Of a stretch of DNA of 64,000 bases, positions 16,474-27,600 are shown piece by piece (within the stretch, counting starts at the first letter, position 1; every line of letters begins with the position of its first letter). Both the position numbers and the translations under genes were made by a program. The notes under the pieces were generated by a model. The model made no database searches, had not been told where the DNA came from, and saw only the letters and a list, made by a program, of their open reading frames with translations. This DNA is from Nonomuraea gerenzanensis (lineage in GTDB: Bacteria > Actinomycetota > Actinomycetes > Streptosporangiales > Streptosporangiaceae): assembly GCF_020215645.1 (NCBI RefSeq), contig NZ_CP084058.1, positions 5,394,001-5,458,000 on the forward strand, given 5' to 3'.

Positions 16474-18393
16474 GTGGACGTCATGTCGATCGACGATGCC
16501 GCGGGCCGAGTGGCCACCGCCGGGCCGCCGCCGGCGCACGGCGGTGTGATCCCGCCCGACCTGGCCACCTGCGCCGACTGCCTGCGCGAGCTGTTCGACC
16601 CGGCCAACCGGCGCCACCGCTACCCGTTCATCACCTGCGCGGCGTGCGGCCCCCGCGCGACCATCATCGAGAGCCTGCCCTACGAGCGCGCCCGCACGTC
16701 GATGCGCGGCTTCGAGCCGTGCCCCGCCTGCGCGGCCGAGTACGACGACCCGGCCGACCGGCGCTTCCACGCCGAGACGATCGCGTGCGCGTCCTGCGGC
16801 CCCCGGCTGCGCTGGGGGAGCATGACGGGTGAGGCCGCGCTGCGGGCCGCGACGGACTTCATCGCGGCCGGCGCCGTGGTCGTGGTCAAGGGGCTGGGCG
16901 GCTTCCACCTGGTCTGCGACGCCATCGACGAGGCGGCCGTCACCCGGCTGCGCGAGGTCAAGGCGCGTGACGGCAAGCCACTGGCCATCATGGTGCGGGC
17001 GCCCGTCGTCGCCGGAGCGCTGGCCGACCTGTCCGACGACGACCGCGCCCTGCTCACCGCCCCGTCCGCGCCCATCGTGCTGGCCCCGCGGCGGCACGGG
17101 GTGCTCGCGTCCGGTGTCTGTCACGGCATGCCGGACGTCGCGGTGCTGCTGCCGTACACGCCGGTGCACCACCTGCTCCTGGACGCGCTGCGCCGCCCCC
17201 TCGTGGTCACCGGCGCCAGCCCTGACGGCAGCCCCACGCCGACTGGCGAGATCTCCGGCCTGGCCGTGGACGGCGTCCTGACCCACGACCGGCCCATCGT
17301 GGCCCGCTACGACGACTCGGTGATCCGCTCGTTCGGCCGCGGCTCGATCACGATCCGGCGCGGGCGCGGGCTCGCCCCCGCGCCGCTGCCCCTGCCCGCC
17401 GCGGCGCCGCCGCTGGTCGCCGTGGGAGCCGAGCTGAACAGCACCTTCACCCTCGCCGACGGTGAACGGGCGGTGCTCGGGCCGCACCTCGGCGACCTGC
17501 CCGCCGCCGCCACCCTCGCAGCCTACGAGCAGGCGCTCGACCACCTCGTTCACCTGAACGGCATCGAGCCGCTGCACGCCGCGCACGACCTGCATCCCGG
17601 CTACCTGTCGACCCGGCTGGCGCGGCGCCTGCCGAGCCGGATCGCCGTCCAGCACCACCACGCCCACGTCGCCGCCGTCGCCGCCGAGCACCGGCTGGAG
17701 CCGCCGTTCCTCGGCGTGGCCTACGACGGGCCGGGCCTCGGCGACGACGGCACGTGGTGGGGTGGCGAGCTGCTGCTGGCCTCCTACCGCGGTTATCGGC
17801 GGCTGGGCCGCTTCTCCCGCGCACCCCTGCCCGGCGCCGAGGCGGCCGCACGCCATCCCGTCCTCGACGGGGACGTCATCGCGCGCGAGGCCGGCTGCCC
17901 GGCCACCTCCAGCGCCACCCGCCTGTTCGACGCCGCAGCCGCGCTGCTGGGCCTGTGCGAGGTGAACGGCTTCCCCGGCGAGGCCGCCACCCGGCTGGAG
18001 CAGGCGGCCGGCGCTTTCCCCGGTACGGAACCGCTGGCCTGGCGGCTGGAGCGGCGCGGCGGCCTGTGGGTGTACGACGGGGCGGCGACCCTGCGCCACC
18101 TGCTGGAGGCCCGGGCCGACGGGGAGCCCGCCGGACGGATCGCCGCCGCCTTCCACGCCACCGTCGCGGCCGTCACCGTGCTGCTGTGCGAGCGGGCCGC
18201 CACCGAGCACGACGTCACCCAGGTGTGCCTGTCGGGCGAGGTCTTCGAGAACCGGCTGCTGGCCACCGACGTGCTGGACAGGCTGTCGGCGGCGGGCTTC
18301 GAGCCGTACCTCGGCCGGCAGGTTCCGCTCAACGACGCGGGCCTCAGCTACGGCCAGGCGGCCGTCGCGGCGGCGCGGCTGGCACGCGCTTGA
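16474..18393 (+). CDS. hypF: HypF-type carbamoyltransferase lacking the acylphosphatase domain
   Basis: The 639-residue protein begins almost at the HypF zinc-finger region: CADC, CAACGPR, CPACAAEYDDPADRRFHAE and CASCGPRL. It continues through the YrdC-like domain (VVVKGLGGFHLVCDA, GKPLAIMVR) and the Kae1-like carbamoyltransferase domain (HHHAHVAAVAAEH, GVAYDGPGLGDDGTWWGGE). HypF makes the cyanide ligands of NiFe hydrogenases from carbamoyl phosphate. Canonical HypF has about 90 more N-terminal residues forming an acylphosphatase domain, absent here. The GTG at 16474 or ATG at 16483 may be the start; the latter has AAGAAAGG at better spacing. No hydrogenase gene is in the window. Confidence 0.88.
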   Translation: MDVMSIDDAAGRVATAGPPPAHGGVIPPDLATCADCLRELFDPANRRHRYPFITCAACGPRATIIESLPYERARTSMRGFEPCPACAAEYDDPADRRFHAETIACASCGPRLRWGSMTGEAALRAATDFIAAGAVVVVKGLGGFHLVCDAIDEAAVTRLREVKARDGKPLAIMVRAPVVAGALADLSDDDRALLTAPSAPIVLAPRRHGVLASGVCHGMPDVAVLLPYTPVHHLLLDALRRPLVVTGASPDGSPTPTGEISGLAVDGVLTHDRPIVARYDDSVIRSFGRGSITIRRGRGLAPAPLPLPAAAPPLVAVGAELNSTFTLADGERAVLGPHLGDLPAAATLAAYEQALDHLVHLNGIEPLHAAHDLHPGYLSTRLARRLPSRIAVQHHHAHVAAVAAEHRLEPPFLGVAYDGPGLGDDGTWWGGELLLASYRGYRRLGRFSRAPLPGAEAAARHPVLDGDVIAREAGCPATSSATRLFDAAAALLGLCEVNGFPGEAATRLEQAAGAFPGTEPLAWRLERRGGLWVYDGAATLRHLLEARADGEPAGRIAAAFHATVAAVTVLLCERAATEHDVTQVCLSGEVFENRLLATDVLDRLSAAGFEPYLGRQVPLNDAGLSYGQAAVAAARLARA

Positions 18394-18397
18394 GCCG

Positions 18398-19045
18398 TCA
18401 CTCCTTGCGGCCGGCCCGCAATCGGGCGGCCAGGGCGGCGGCCTGGGTGCGGCGCTGCATGTCGAGCTTGGACAGCAGGTTGGAGACGTAGTTCTTGACC
18501 GTCTTCTCGGCCAGGAACATGCGCTCGCCGATCTGCCGGTTCGTCAGCCCCTCACCGATGAGGTCGAGGATCTGCCGTTCCTGGTCGGTGAGCGCGGCGA
18601 GGGGGTCCTTCCTGGCGGCCTGGTCGCGCAGCCGCTGGAGCATGGCGGCGGTGGTCTGCGGGTCGAGCAGCGACTGGCCGGAGGCGACCGTGCGCACGGC
18701 GCCCACCAGGTCGGAGCCGTGGATCTGCTTGAGCACGTAGCCTGAGGCTCCGGCCATCACGGCGTCGAACAGGGCGTCGTCGTCGGCGAACGAGGTCAGC
18801 ATCAGGCACGCCAGGCCCGGCACCCGTGAGCGCACCTCGCGGCAGACGTCCACGCCGTTGCCGTCGGGCAGCCGCACGTCCAGCACCGCCACGTCCGGCA
18901 CGAGTGCGGGGATGCGCGCGATGGCGGATTCGGCGGTGCCCGCCTCGCCGATCACCTCGATGTCGTCCTCGGAGTCGAGCAGGGCGGCGACGCCACGGCG
19001 GACGACCTCGTGGTCGTCGAGCAGGAACACGCGAATCATGCCCAT
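18398..19045 (-). CDS. devR: DevR/DosR-type response regulator
   Basis: This 215-residue NarL/FixJ-family regulator starts at ATG 19045 (MGMIRVFLLDDHEVVRRGV). Its receiver domain has the phosphoacceptor Asp in DVAVLDVRLPDGNG and its C-terminal LuxR helix-turn-helix reads LTDQERQILDLIGEGLTNRQIGERMFLAEKTVKNYVSNLL. This is extremely close to mycobacterial DevR/DosR, including MFLAEKTVKNYVS and RRTQAAA. DevR activates hypoxia and dormancy genes by binding GGGAC-type palindromes. A copy of that box is at 19068-19081, just upstream, implying autoregulation. No DevS/DosT sensor gene is in the window. It converges with hypF, 4 bp apart. Confidence 0.95.
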   Translation of the reverse strand: MGMIRVFLLDDHEVVRRGVAALLDSEDDIEVIGEAGTAESAIARIPALVPDVAVLDVRLPDGNGVDVCREVRSRVPGLACLMLTSFADDDALFDAVMAGASGYVLKQIHGSDLVGAVRTVASGQSLLDPQTTAAMLQRLRDQAARKDPLAALTDQERQILDLIGEGLTNRQIGERMFLAEKTVKNYVSNLLSKLDMQRRTQAAALAARLRAGRKE

Positions 19046-19067
19046 GACGCTACCGAAGCGATGGGCA

Positions 19068-19081
19068 GGGACGAAAGTCAC
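19068..19081 (-). promoter_or_regulatory. DosR-like box upstream of devR
   Basis: GGGACGAAAGTCAC keeps 12 of 14 positions of the island consensus. It lies 23 bp upstream of the devR start and overlaps the stop codon of the upstream CBS-domain gene. It supports positive autoregulation. Confidence 0.55.
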
Positions 19082-19776
19082 GTACTCCTGCGAAGGTCAT
19101 CATCCCGGGCGGTGACGTCGTCCTTCTTCCAGGAGAGCTTGTTCACGACGTCCACCACGCCGTTGACCCGCCGCGTCATGCGTGCGGCGATGGCGGCCTC
19201 GCTACGGCGCTCCATCCACCCGGACAACGTCACGACGCCCTGGCGCGCCTCGACCCGTACCCCGTCGGCGGGCACCCACAGGGTGCGGCGGAGGATGTCG
19301 TCGCGGACCTCCGAGGCCAGCTCCTCGTCCGATCGGAGGAACAGCTTGACCAGGTCGCGGCGGCTGACGATGCCGACGATCCGGCCGTTGTAGTCGACGA
19401 CCGCGAGCCGCCTGACGTTGTGCGCGTCCATCAGCCGCGCCGCCTCGACCGCCGACGCCTCAGGGGAGACCCGGACGGCGGGGCTGGTCATCAGCTCGGC
19501 GGCGGTGTCGCCGTCGGCCTTGCGCCGGGCCTTGGGGTGACGCAGGCGGGCGCGCAGCGGCGGCTGGTAGCCCTCGCGGTGGAACTGCTCGCGGAACTCC
19601 TCCTTGCGCAGCAGATCCGCCTCGGACACCATGCCGAGCACGTGGTCGTCGTCGTCGAGGACCGGAACGGCGCTGATGCCGACGGCGACGAGGGTCTCGG
19701 CTATCTCCTTGAACGGGGTGGCGGCGGCGACGGAGACGACCTTGTCCGTCATCACATCCGCGACGGTCATGCGCAT
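19078..19776 (-). CDS. CBS-domain pair with C-terminal BON domain
   Basis: The 232-residue protein starts at ATG 19776 after AAGGAGGAGCC. CBS domain 1 begins VADVMTDKVVSVAAATPFKE, CBS domain 2 covers AELMTSPAVRVSPEASAVEAARLM through GRIVGIVSRRDLVKLF, and a BON domain follows (LWVPADGVRVEARQGVVTLSGWMERRSEA). CBS-BON proteins bind adenosyl ligands and are strongly induced by DosR in mycobacteria. A perfect DosR-like box is 55 bp upstream. devR follows in the same direction and they may be co-transcribed. Confidence 0.92.
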   Translation of the reverse strand: MRMTVADVMTDKVVSVAAATPFKEIAETLVAVGISAVPVLDDDDHVLGMVSEADLLRKEEFREQFHREGYQPPLRARLRHPKARRKADGDTAAELMTSPAVRVSPEASAVEAARLMDAHNVRRLAVVDYNGRIVGIVSRRDLVKLFLRSDEELASEVRDDILRRTLWVPADGVRVEARQGVVTLSGWMERRSEAAIAARMTRRVNGVVDVVNKLSWKKDDVTARDDDLRRST

Positions 19777-19830
19777 GGCTCCTCCTTCATGGCTGCGTCC
19801 AGCACACCTCCCCGGGCCACCCCGGGAGTA

Positions 19831-19844
19831 GGGACGGAAGTCCC
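19831..19844 (-). promoter_or_regulatory. DosR-like box upstream of the CBS-BON gene
   Basis: GGGACGGAAGTCCC has perfect GGGAC/GTCCC arms. It is centred about 60 bp upstream of the CBS-BON start at 19776 and shares the divergent intergenic region with the acyl-CoA dehydrogenase operon. Confidence 0.7.
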
Positions 19845-19894
19845 GGACCGGTGAGTCCTTGGTCGGCGCCACTCCGTTCGCGGCGTGCGAAGTC

Positions 19895-19908
19895 AGGACG
19901 AAAGTCCT
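19895..19908 (+). promoter_or_regulatory. DosR-like box upstream of the lipid synthase operon
   Basis: AGGACGAAAGTCCT is a palindrome except at the central four bases and has the DosR core. It ends 91 bp before the acyl-CoA dehydrogenase start (19999), the first gene of the four-gene operon to 35534. Confidence 0.6.
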
Positions 19909-19998
19909 CCGCACAGGGGCCCTCCGCGACTGCCTTCGGCACGCCTCATCGTCTTACGGTCACGGAGAACCAGGCGGACGATGAGAGGGAGGCGAGCC

Positions 19999-21699
19999 AT
20001 GACGGATGGACTCGACCTCGGAACACTCGACCTGATGCTGGACGCGCTCGGCGACTTCGTGACCGCGGCGCTGCCCGAGGAACGGCTGCTGGAGCTGGAC
20101 CGCGACGACCTCTGCCCCGAGGACACGGTCAGGCAGATGTGCGGTGACGACCTGGGCGTGCAGCTCGCCTTCGTGCCCGAGGAGTACGGCGGCATGGGCG
20201 GCGGCGCATTCGACTCCTACCGCATCTGCGAGCGCCTGGCCCGGCTCGACCTGGGGCTGGCCACGTCGGTGTTCGCGACGTTCCTCGGCAGTGACCCCAT
20301 CCTGTTCGGCGGGACCGCGGAGCAGAAGGAGCGCTGGCTGGGCCGGATCGCCAAGGAGGGCATCCTGTTCGCGTACGGGGCGACCGAGCCCGAGGCCGGC
20401 AGCGACCTCGGCGCCCTGCGGACCACCGCGACCCCCGTGCCGGGCGGCTACCGGATCAACGGCCGCAAGCAGTGGATCAGCAACGGCTCCATCGCCGACG
20501 CCTGGAGCGTGCTGGCGCTTGCCCCCGGCGGTCCGTCCTGGTTCGTGGTGGAACGCGGCGCCGAGGGCTTCTCCACGGCACCGCCGGAGGACAAGCACGG
20601 CATCCGGCTGTCGAACACCGCGGCGCTCTACCTCGACGACGTGTACGTCCCGGCGGAGAACCTGGTCGGCCTGGTGGAGGGCAAGGGCCTGACGCAGGCG
20701 CAGAACGTCTTCGGCTACACCCGGCTCATGGTCGCGGCCTTCGGGCTCGGTGGCGGCTGGGAGGCCACCGAGCGGGCGATCCGCTACTCGCTCGACCGCG
20801 TCCAGGCGGGCGCGGCCCTGGCCACCAAGCAGGGCTACACCCACAAGCTGATCGTGCCGCACGTCGTACGGCTGGAGGCCGCGCGGGCGTTCATCGAGGA
20901 GACCGCGACCCGCATCGACGCGGGCGAGGGCTCGCTCAACACCGAGGGCGCCATCGCCAAGTACCTGGCCAGCGAGGCGGGCAACGCCGCCGCCGAGGCC
21001 GCCATCCAGGCCCACGGCGGGTACGGCTACACCAAGCCGTACCTGGTCGAGAAGATCAAACGGGACGTGCGCATCACCACGATCTACGAAGGCACCTCCG
21101 AGATCCTGGAGATGACCATCGCCAGGGACCGCTGGCAGCAGCACCTCAAGACCCGCGCCGCCCACTACCGCGACGCCGCCGCCACGGTGGCCGCGCTGCC
21201 CGCGCGGACCGGCGCGGCCACCGCCGCCCTCGCGCTCGACGGGCTCGCCGCCGTCCTGGAGGGCTGCCGGGCCGGGCGGCTGACCCGTAACCAGCACGTC
21301 CTGCTGCGGCTCGGTGAGCTGATCGGGTACGGCGAGGCGGCGGCCAGCCTCGCCCGGCGCGCCGCCGCCGCGCTCGACGGCACGCTGCCGGAGAAGGCCG
21401 AGCGCCGCTTCGGCCCCGCCGCGCTCGCGGCCATCAGCCGGGTCTTCGCCCGGGAAGCCGCGATGAAGATCGCCGAAGAGGGCACGCGGTGGGTCCTCGG
21501 CGCCCTCCCCGAACACGCCGCCACAGACTCCGCCGCCACGGACCCGGGCGCTGCAGACCCCACCGCCGATTACGGCGCCGCCGAGCTGGACGGGCTGCGC
21601 GCCGGTGAGGTGCGGCAGGTGCAGCGCGGCCTGCTCGCCGACATGGACCTGATCGCGGACGTCCTCTACGGCCGCGCCGACCCCCAGGACCCCTCATGA
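19999..21699 (+). CDS. Acyl-CoA dehydrogenase family protein
   Basis: This 566-residue flavoenzyme starts at ATG 19999 after GAGAGGGAGGCGAG. It shows ACAD signatures [17 protein letters not shown] and the C-terminal signature [35 protein letters not shown] split around the catalytic region; the base would be the Glu in IYEGTSE. The last 170 residues extend beyond the usual 380-residue core, as in the larger ACAD11/FadE5-like class, and include an Ala-rich insert at 515-530. ACADs form the 2,3-double bond of acyl-CoAs. Its stop overlaps the synthase start (ATGA), so it may desaturate or prime the chain handled by the synthase. Confidence 0.92.
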   Translation: MTDGLDLGTLDLMLDALGDFVTAALPEERLLELDRDDLCPEDTVRQMCGDDLGVQLAFVPEEYGGMGGGAFDSYRICERLARLDLGLATSVFATFLGSDPILFGGTAEQKERWLGRIAKEGILFAYGATEPEAGSDLGALRTTATPVPGGYRINGRKQWISNGSIADAWSVLALAPGGPSWFVVERGAEGFSTAPPEDKHGIRLSNTAALYLDDVYVPAENLVGLVEGKGLTQAQNVFGYTRLMVAAFGLGGGWEATERAIRYSLDRVQAGAALATKQGYTHKLIVPHVVRLEAARAFIEETATRIDAGEGSLNTEGAIAKYLASEAGNAAAEAAIQAHGGYGYTKPYLVEKIKRDVRITTIYEGTSEILEMTIARDRWQQHLKTRAAHYRDAAATVAALPARTGAATAALALDGLAAVLEGCRAGRLTRNQHVLLRLGELIGYGEAAASLARRAAAALDGTLPEKAERRFGPAALAAISRVFAREAAMKIAEEGTRWVLGALPEHAATDSAATDPGAADPTADYGAAELDGLRAGEVRQVQRGLLADMDLIADVLYGRADPQDPS

Positions 21700-24600
21700 A
21701 TCCCATCACGCTCGAACCCGTCGCCGTCATCGGCCTCGGCGCGATCATGCCCGACGCCCCCGACGCGACCTCCTTCTGGGAGAACATCAAGAGAGGCCGA
21801 TACTCCATCTCCGACGTCCCGCCCGAGCGCTGGGACCCCGCCCTCTACTACGACCCCGACCCGAAGGCGCCGGACAAGACGTACTCGCGTATCGGCGGCT
21901 GGGTGCGGGACTACCCCTGGGATCCCATGGGCTGGCGGCTGGCCGTGCCACCCGCCGTGGCCGCGCAGCTCGACGGCGGCCAGAAGTGGGCCATCAGCGC
22001 CGCCAGGTCGGCGCTGCGGGACGCCGGCTGGCCGAACTGGACGGTCGATCCGGAACGGGTCGCCGTGGTCATCGGCAACGCCATCGGCGGCGAGAAGCAC
22101 TACCGCTCCAACACCCGCGTCGAGCTGCCGGAGTTCGTGCGGCGTCTGGAGCAGTCACCCGCCTTCGCCACCCTGCCCGCCGACGTGCGCGAGGCCGTGC
22201 TGCGCGAGACCACCGGCTCCTTCCTGGACGGGTACCCGCCGATCACCGAGGACACCATGCCGGGCGAGCTGGCCAACATCATCGCCGGCCGGGTGGCCAA
22301 CCTGTTCAACTTCCGCGGCCCCAACTTCACCACCGACGCCGCCTGCGCCTCCGGCCTGGCCGCCATGTCCTCGGCCGTACGCGGGCTGCAGGCGCACGAC
22401 TTCGACACCGTGATCACCGGTGGCGTGGACCGGAACATGGGGGTGGCCGCGTTCGTCAAGTTCTGCAAGATCGGCGCGCTGTCGGCCACCGGCACCCGGC
22501 CCTTCGACGCGGGCGCCGACGGGTTCGTGATGGGGGAGGGCGCGGCGCTGTTCGTGCTCAAGCGCCTGGCCGACGCCGAACGCGACGGCGACCGCGTCTA
22601 CGCCGTCATCCGCGGCATCGCCGGCTCCAGCGACGGCAAGGGCAAGGGCATCACCGCGCCCAACCCGATCGGGCAGCGGCTGGCCATCGAGCGGGCCTGG
22701 GCGGGCGCCGGCCTGAGCCCCGCCGACGCCACGCTCGTCGAGGCCCACGGCACCTCCACCCGCGTCGGCGACGCCACCGAGCTGGGCGCGCTGAGCGAGG
22801 TGTTCGAGAAGGCCGGCGCGGAGCGCGGCGCCATCGCGCTCGGCTCGGTCAAGTCCAACATCGGCCACCTCAAGGCCGCCGCCGGGGCTGCCGGGCTGTT
22901 CAAGATCGTGATGAGCCTGCACGAGCATGTCCTGCCGCCCAGCCTGCACTTCGAGACCCCGAACCCGAACGTCGACTGGTCGGCCATCCCCTTCCGGGTC
23001 GGCACCGAGCTGCAGGAGTGGGCGCGGCCCGCCGGCGGGGTGCGGTGCGCCGGGGTGAGCGCGTTCGGGTTCGGCGGCACGAACTTCCACGTCGTGCTGG
23101 AGGAGTACATCCCCGGCCGCCACCGCTTCACCGGCACCCCGGTCACCTACGCCACGTCCGGCACCCCGGCCGCCACCCTGACCACGCCCACCGCACCGGG
23201 CAGCGCCACGCCGGTGGCGCGGGTGCCCGGCGGGGCCAGGCCGCCGCTGCGTGGGGCCGCCGTCGTGGGCGGGGCCGACGAGGCCGAGGTCATCGCCCGG
23301 CTCGAACAGGTGCGCGCCACCGCCACCCCGCAGCCGCCCGACCCCGCGCTCGCCACCGCCGCCATCAGGGTCGCCATCGACTACGCCGACCCCGCCGACC
23401 TGGCCGCCAAGGCGGCGAAGGCCGTCGCCGCCCTGCGGACCGGCGACCAGGCCAGGTGGCGCATGCTGCGCGCCCAGGGCGTGTTCCTCGGCCGCGGCTC
23501 CGCGCCCAAGGTCGCCTTCCTCTACACCGGCCAGGGCTCGCAGTACGTCAACATGCTGCGCGACCTGCGCGAGCGCGAGCCCATCGTGGCCGCCACGTTC
23601 GACGAGGCCGACCGGGTGATGACACCGCTGCTCGGCCGGCCGCTGACCTCGTACGTCTTCAGCGACGACACCGACCCCGGCGCGGCACAGCAGGCGCTGC
23701 TGCAGACGGAGATCACCCAGCCCGCCGTGCTGACCGTGGACGCCGCGCTCACCCGCCTGCTGGAGGCGTACGGGGTGCGCGCCGACATGGTGATGGGCCA
23801 CAGCCTCGGCGAGTACGGCGCGCTCGTCGCGGCCGGATCGCTGACCTTCGAGGCGGCCCTGGAGGCCGTCAGCGCGCGCGGCCGGGAGATGGCCTCCCTG
23901 GAGGTGCCCGACAACGGCGCCATGGCCGCCGTCTTCGGCCCGCTGCCGCAGGTCGAGCGCATCGTGGCGGAGTGCGACGGCTACGTCGTGGTCGCCAACA
24001 TCAACAGCACCGCCCAGGCCGTGGTCGGCGGCGCCACCGAGGCTGTCGAGGCGGCCGTCGAGCGCTTCCGCGCGGCGGGCATGACCGCGAGCCGCATCCC
24101 CGTCAGCCACGCCTTCCACACCTCGATCGTGGCGCCCGCGGGCGAGCCACTGAAGGCGGTGCTGCGCCGCCTCGACATCCGGCCGCCCGCCAAGCCGATC
24201 GTGGCCAACGTGACCGGCGCGTTCTACCCGGACGACGCCGACGCCGAGACCATGCTCGACATCCTCGGCCGCCAGGTCGCCTCGCCGGTGCGGTTCGTGA
24301 CCGGCCTGCGCACGCTGTACGACGCGGGCGCGCGCGTCTTCGTCGAGGTGGGGCCGAAGAAGGCGCTGCACGGCTTCGCCGAGGACGTGCTCGGCTCGGT
24401 GCACGACGACGTGCTCGCGCTGTTCACCAACCACCCCAAGAACGGCGGCGTCCCCGCCTTCAACCAGGCCCTGTGCGGCCTGTACGCCGCCGGCCTGGGC
24501 TTCCCCGCCACCGACGTGCCCGACCGGACGCCCGCCACGGTGCCGGCGCCCGCCACCTCCGCGAGGCCCACCACTCCCATGAGGCCCACCATGACCCCAG

Positions 24601-27600
24601 AGACCACCTACACCCAGCTCGGCCGCCTCTTCGCGCAGACCCTCGAACAGGGCCTGGCCCTCTACGGCGGCACCGCGCCCCAGAGCCTCCCGGCCACGGA
24701 ACCGGTCGTGGTGACCGGGGCCGCGCTCGGGCTCCCAGGCGTCGAGCGTGTCTTCGACGACGACAACCTGGCCCGCATCCTCGCCGGCCAGCAGTTCATC
24801 GACACCATTCCGCACCGCTTCCGCCGCGCCATGGTGGACCACCGCATCACCCGCCTGGTCAAGCGCGAGTCGGGCGACCCCACGTTCGAGACCATCGGCA
24901 GCGAGGCGGACGTGCTCAAGCTCGCCGGCCGCCACGCGCCCCTGGACGTGGTCGCCGAGTTCGGCGTGGACGCCGACAGGGACGCCGCCCTCGACATCGC
25001 CACCAGGCTCGCCATCGGCGCGGGCTTCGACGCGCTGCGCGACGCGGGGATCCCGCTGGTCATGCACTACCGGAGCACCACCCTGGGCACCAGGCTGCCC
25101 GATCGGTGGGGGCTGCCCGAGGCGCTGCGAGACGACACCGGCGTGGTGTTCGCCTCCGCCTTCCCGGCCTACGACGCCTTCGCCGACGAGCTGGAGCGCT
25201 ACTTCACCGACCGCGGGCGCAGGGAACAACTGCTCGCGCTGGAGGCCGTCCGGGCCAGGATGGGAAGTGGGGAGAGCGCCGCCGCCGAGACCGATCGCCG
25301 CATCGACGAGCTGCGCCACCTCCTGCGGAGCGAGCCGTACGTGTTCGACCGCCGATTCCTGTTCCGCTGCCTGTCCATGGGGCACTCCCAGTTCGCCGAG
25401 CTCATCGGCGCGCGCGGCCCCAACACGCAGGTCAACGCCGCCTGCGCGAGCACCACCCAGGCCATGTGCGTGGCCGAGGACTGGATCCGCGCCGGCCGGT
25501 GCCGCCGCGTGATCGTCATCTCGGCCGACGACGTCACCTCCGACGCGCTGCTGCCCTGGATCGGCTCCGGCTTCCTGGCCTCCGGCGCCGCCGCCACCGA
25601 TGACGTGGTGGAGGAGGCGGCCACGCCGTTCGACCGCCGCAGGCACGGCATGATCGTCGGCATGGGCGCCGCCGCCGTGGTGGTCGAGTCCGCCGAGGCG
25701 GCCCGCGAGCGCGGCCTGCGGCCGATCTGCGAGGTGCTGGGCGCCGTCACGGCCAACAGCGCCTACCACGGCACCCGCCTCGACGTCGAGCACATCTCCC
25801 AGGTCATGGAGCAGGTCGTCCGTCAGGCCGAGGGCCGCGGTGCCGATCGGCACACGATCGCGCCCGAGACGGTGTTCGTCTCCCACGAGACCTACACCCC
25901 GGCGCGCGGCGGCAGCGCCGCGGCCGAGATCCACGCGCTCAGGCAGGCCTTCGGCAGCACCGCCGACTCGATCGTGATCGCCAACACCAAGGGCTTCACC
26001 GGCCACGCCATGGGCGCCGGCATCGAGGACGTCGTCGCGATCAAGGCGATGGAGACCGGCATCGTGCCGCCCGTCCCCAACTACAAGGAGCCGGACCCCG
26101 AGCTGGGCCCGCTCAACCTCTCCACCGGCGGCGCCTACCCCGTGCGGTACGCGCTGCGCCTGGCCGCCGGGTTCGGCTCCCAGATCGCCATGACCCTGAT
26201 GCGCTGGACCCCGATGCCGGACGGCAGGCACCGGTCCCCGAGTGAGCTGGGCTACGCCTACCGCATCATGGACCCGGCCGCCTGGCAGGCGTGGCTGTCC
26301 ACCGTCTCCGGCCGCCCCGGCGCCGCCCTGGAAGTCGTGCAGCGCCGCCTGCGCATCACGGACGCAGCCGCCGCTCCGCCCCCCGTCGTGGTCGCCGAGC
26401 CTGAGCCCGCCGCCGTCGCACCCATCGAGCCAGAAGCCGTACCCGCGCAGGCGGACCCGCTCGCGGAGACCGTCGTCGCGATCGTCTCGGAGATGACCGG
26501 GTACCCGCCGGAGCTGCTGGAGCCGGACCTGGATCTGGAGGCGGATCTCGGGGTGGACACGGTGAAGCAGGCGGAGATCTTCGCGGCGGTGCGGGAGCGG
26601 TACGGGCTGGAGCGGGACCCGAACCTGCGGTTGCGTGACTTCCCGACGCTGAACCACGTGGTCGGCTGGATCCGCGACCGCCTGCCCACCGCGCCCACCG
26701 CGCCCACCGCATCCACCGCGTCCACCGCGCCCACCGCATCCACCGCGTCCACCGCGTCCACCGCACCCGCCGAGCAGCAGCCCGAGCCGCCGGCACCCCA
26801 GGACGAGCAGCCCGAGCCCGCCCCCCACGACGGCACGCGCTTCCCGCGCCGGATCCCCGTCCCGGTGCTGCGCCCCGCGCTCAGCCGCTGCGAGCCGACC
26901 GGCGTCAGCCTGGGCGAGGGCATCAGGATCATCATCGGCATGGACGCGGGCGGCGTCGGCAAGGCCCTGGCAGGCCGGCTCGGCAAGCTCGGCTGCGAGG
27001 TCGTCGCCGTCGATCCCGGCGGCACGCCGGAAGAGCTGGTGGCCCAGGCGCGGGGCAAGGTGGACGGACTCTACTGGCTGCCCGCGCTCGACATCGAGCA
27101 ACCGCAGGCGGAGATGGACCTGCCGGCCTGGCGCGAGGCGCTGCGCCGCCGGGTCAAGTCGCTCTACGCCCTCACCCACCACCTCTACGAGCAGGCCCCC
27201 TTCCTGGTCACCGGCACCAGGCTGGGCGGCCGCCACGGCTACGACGACGCGGGCGCCGTCGCCCCGCTCGGCGGCGCGGTGACCGGCTTCGCCAAGGCCT
27301 ACCGGCGCGAACGCCCGGACACGCTGGTCAAGGCGGTCGACTTCGGCACCGGCAGGAAACCGGCGGCGTACGCGGACGTCCTGATCGAGGAGACCCTGAC
27401 CGACCCGGGCTGCGTCGAGGTCGGCCACGCCGACGGCGAACGCTGGTCGATCGGCCTGGCCGAACGCCCCTTCCCCGACGGCGAACGCTGGTCGGCCGGC
27501 CTGGCCGAACGCCCCTTCCCCGACGGCGAACGCTGGTCGGCCGGCCCGGGCGAACGCCCCTTCACCGCCCCCGATGGCGGGCAGCCGGACCCGGGCAGTG

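Noticed and set aside
19039-19081. Longer devR starting at 19081
   Set aside because: The extra 12 residues would place the DosR-like box inside the coding region; homologues begin at the MIRVFLLDD segment.
26685-27566. Repeat tracts considered as a CRISPR array
   Set aside because: The units are in-frame tandem coding repeats without spacers.
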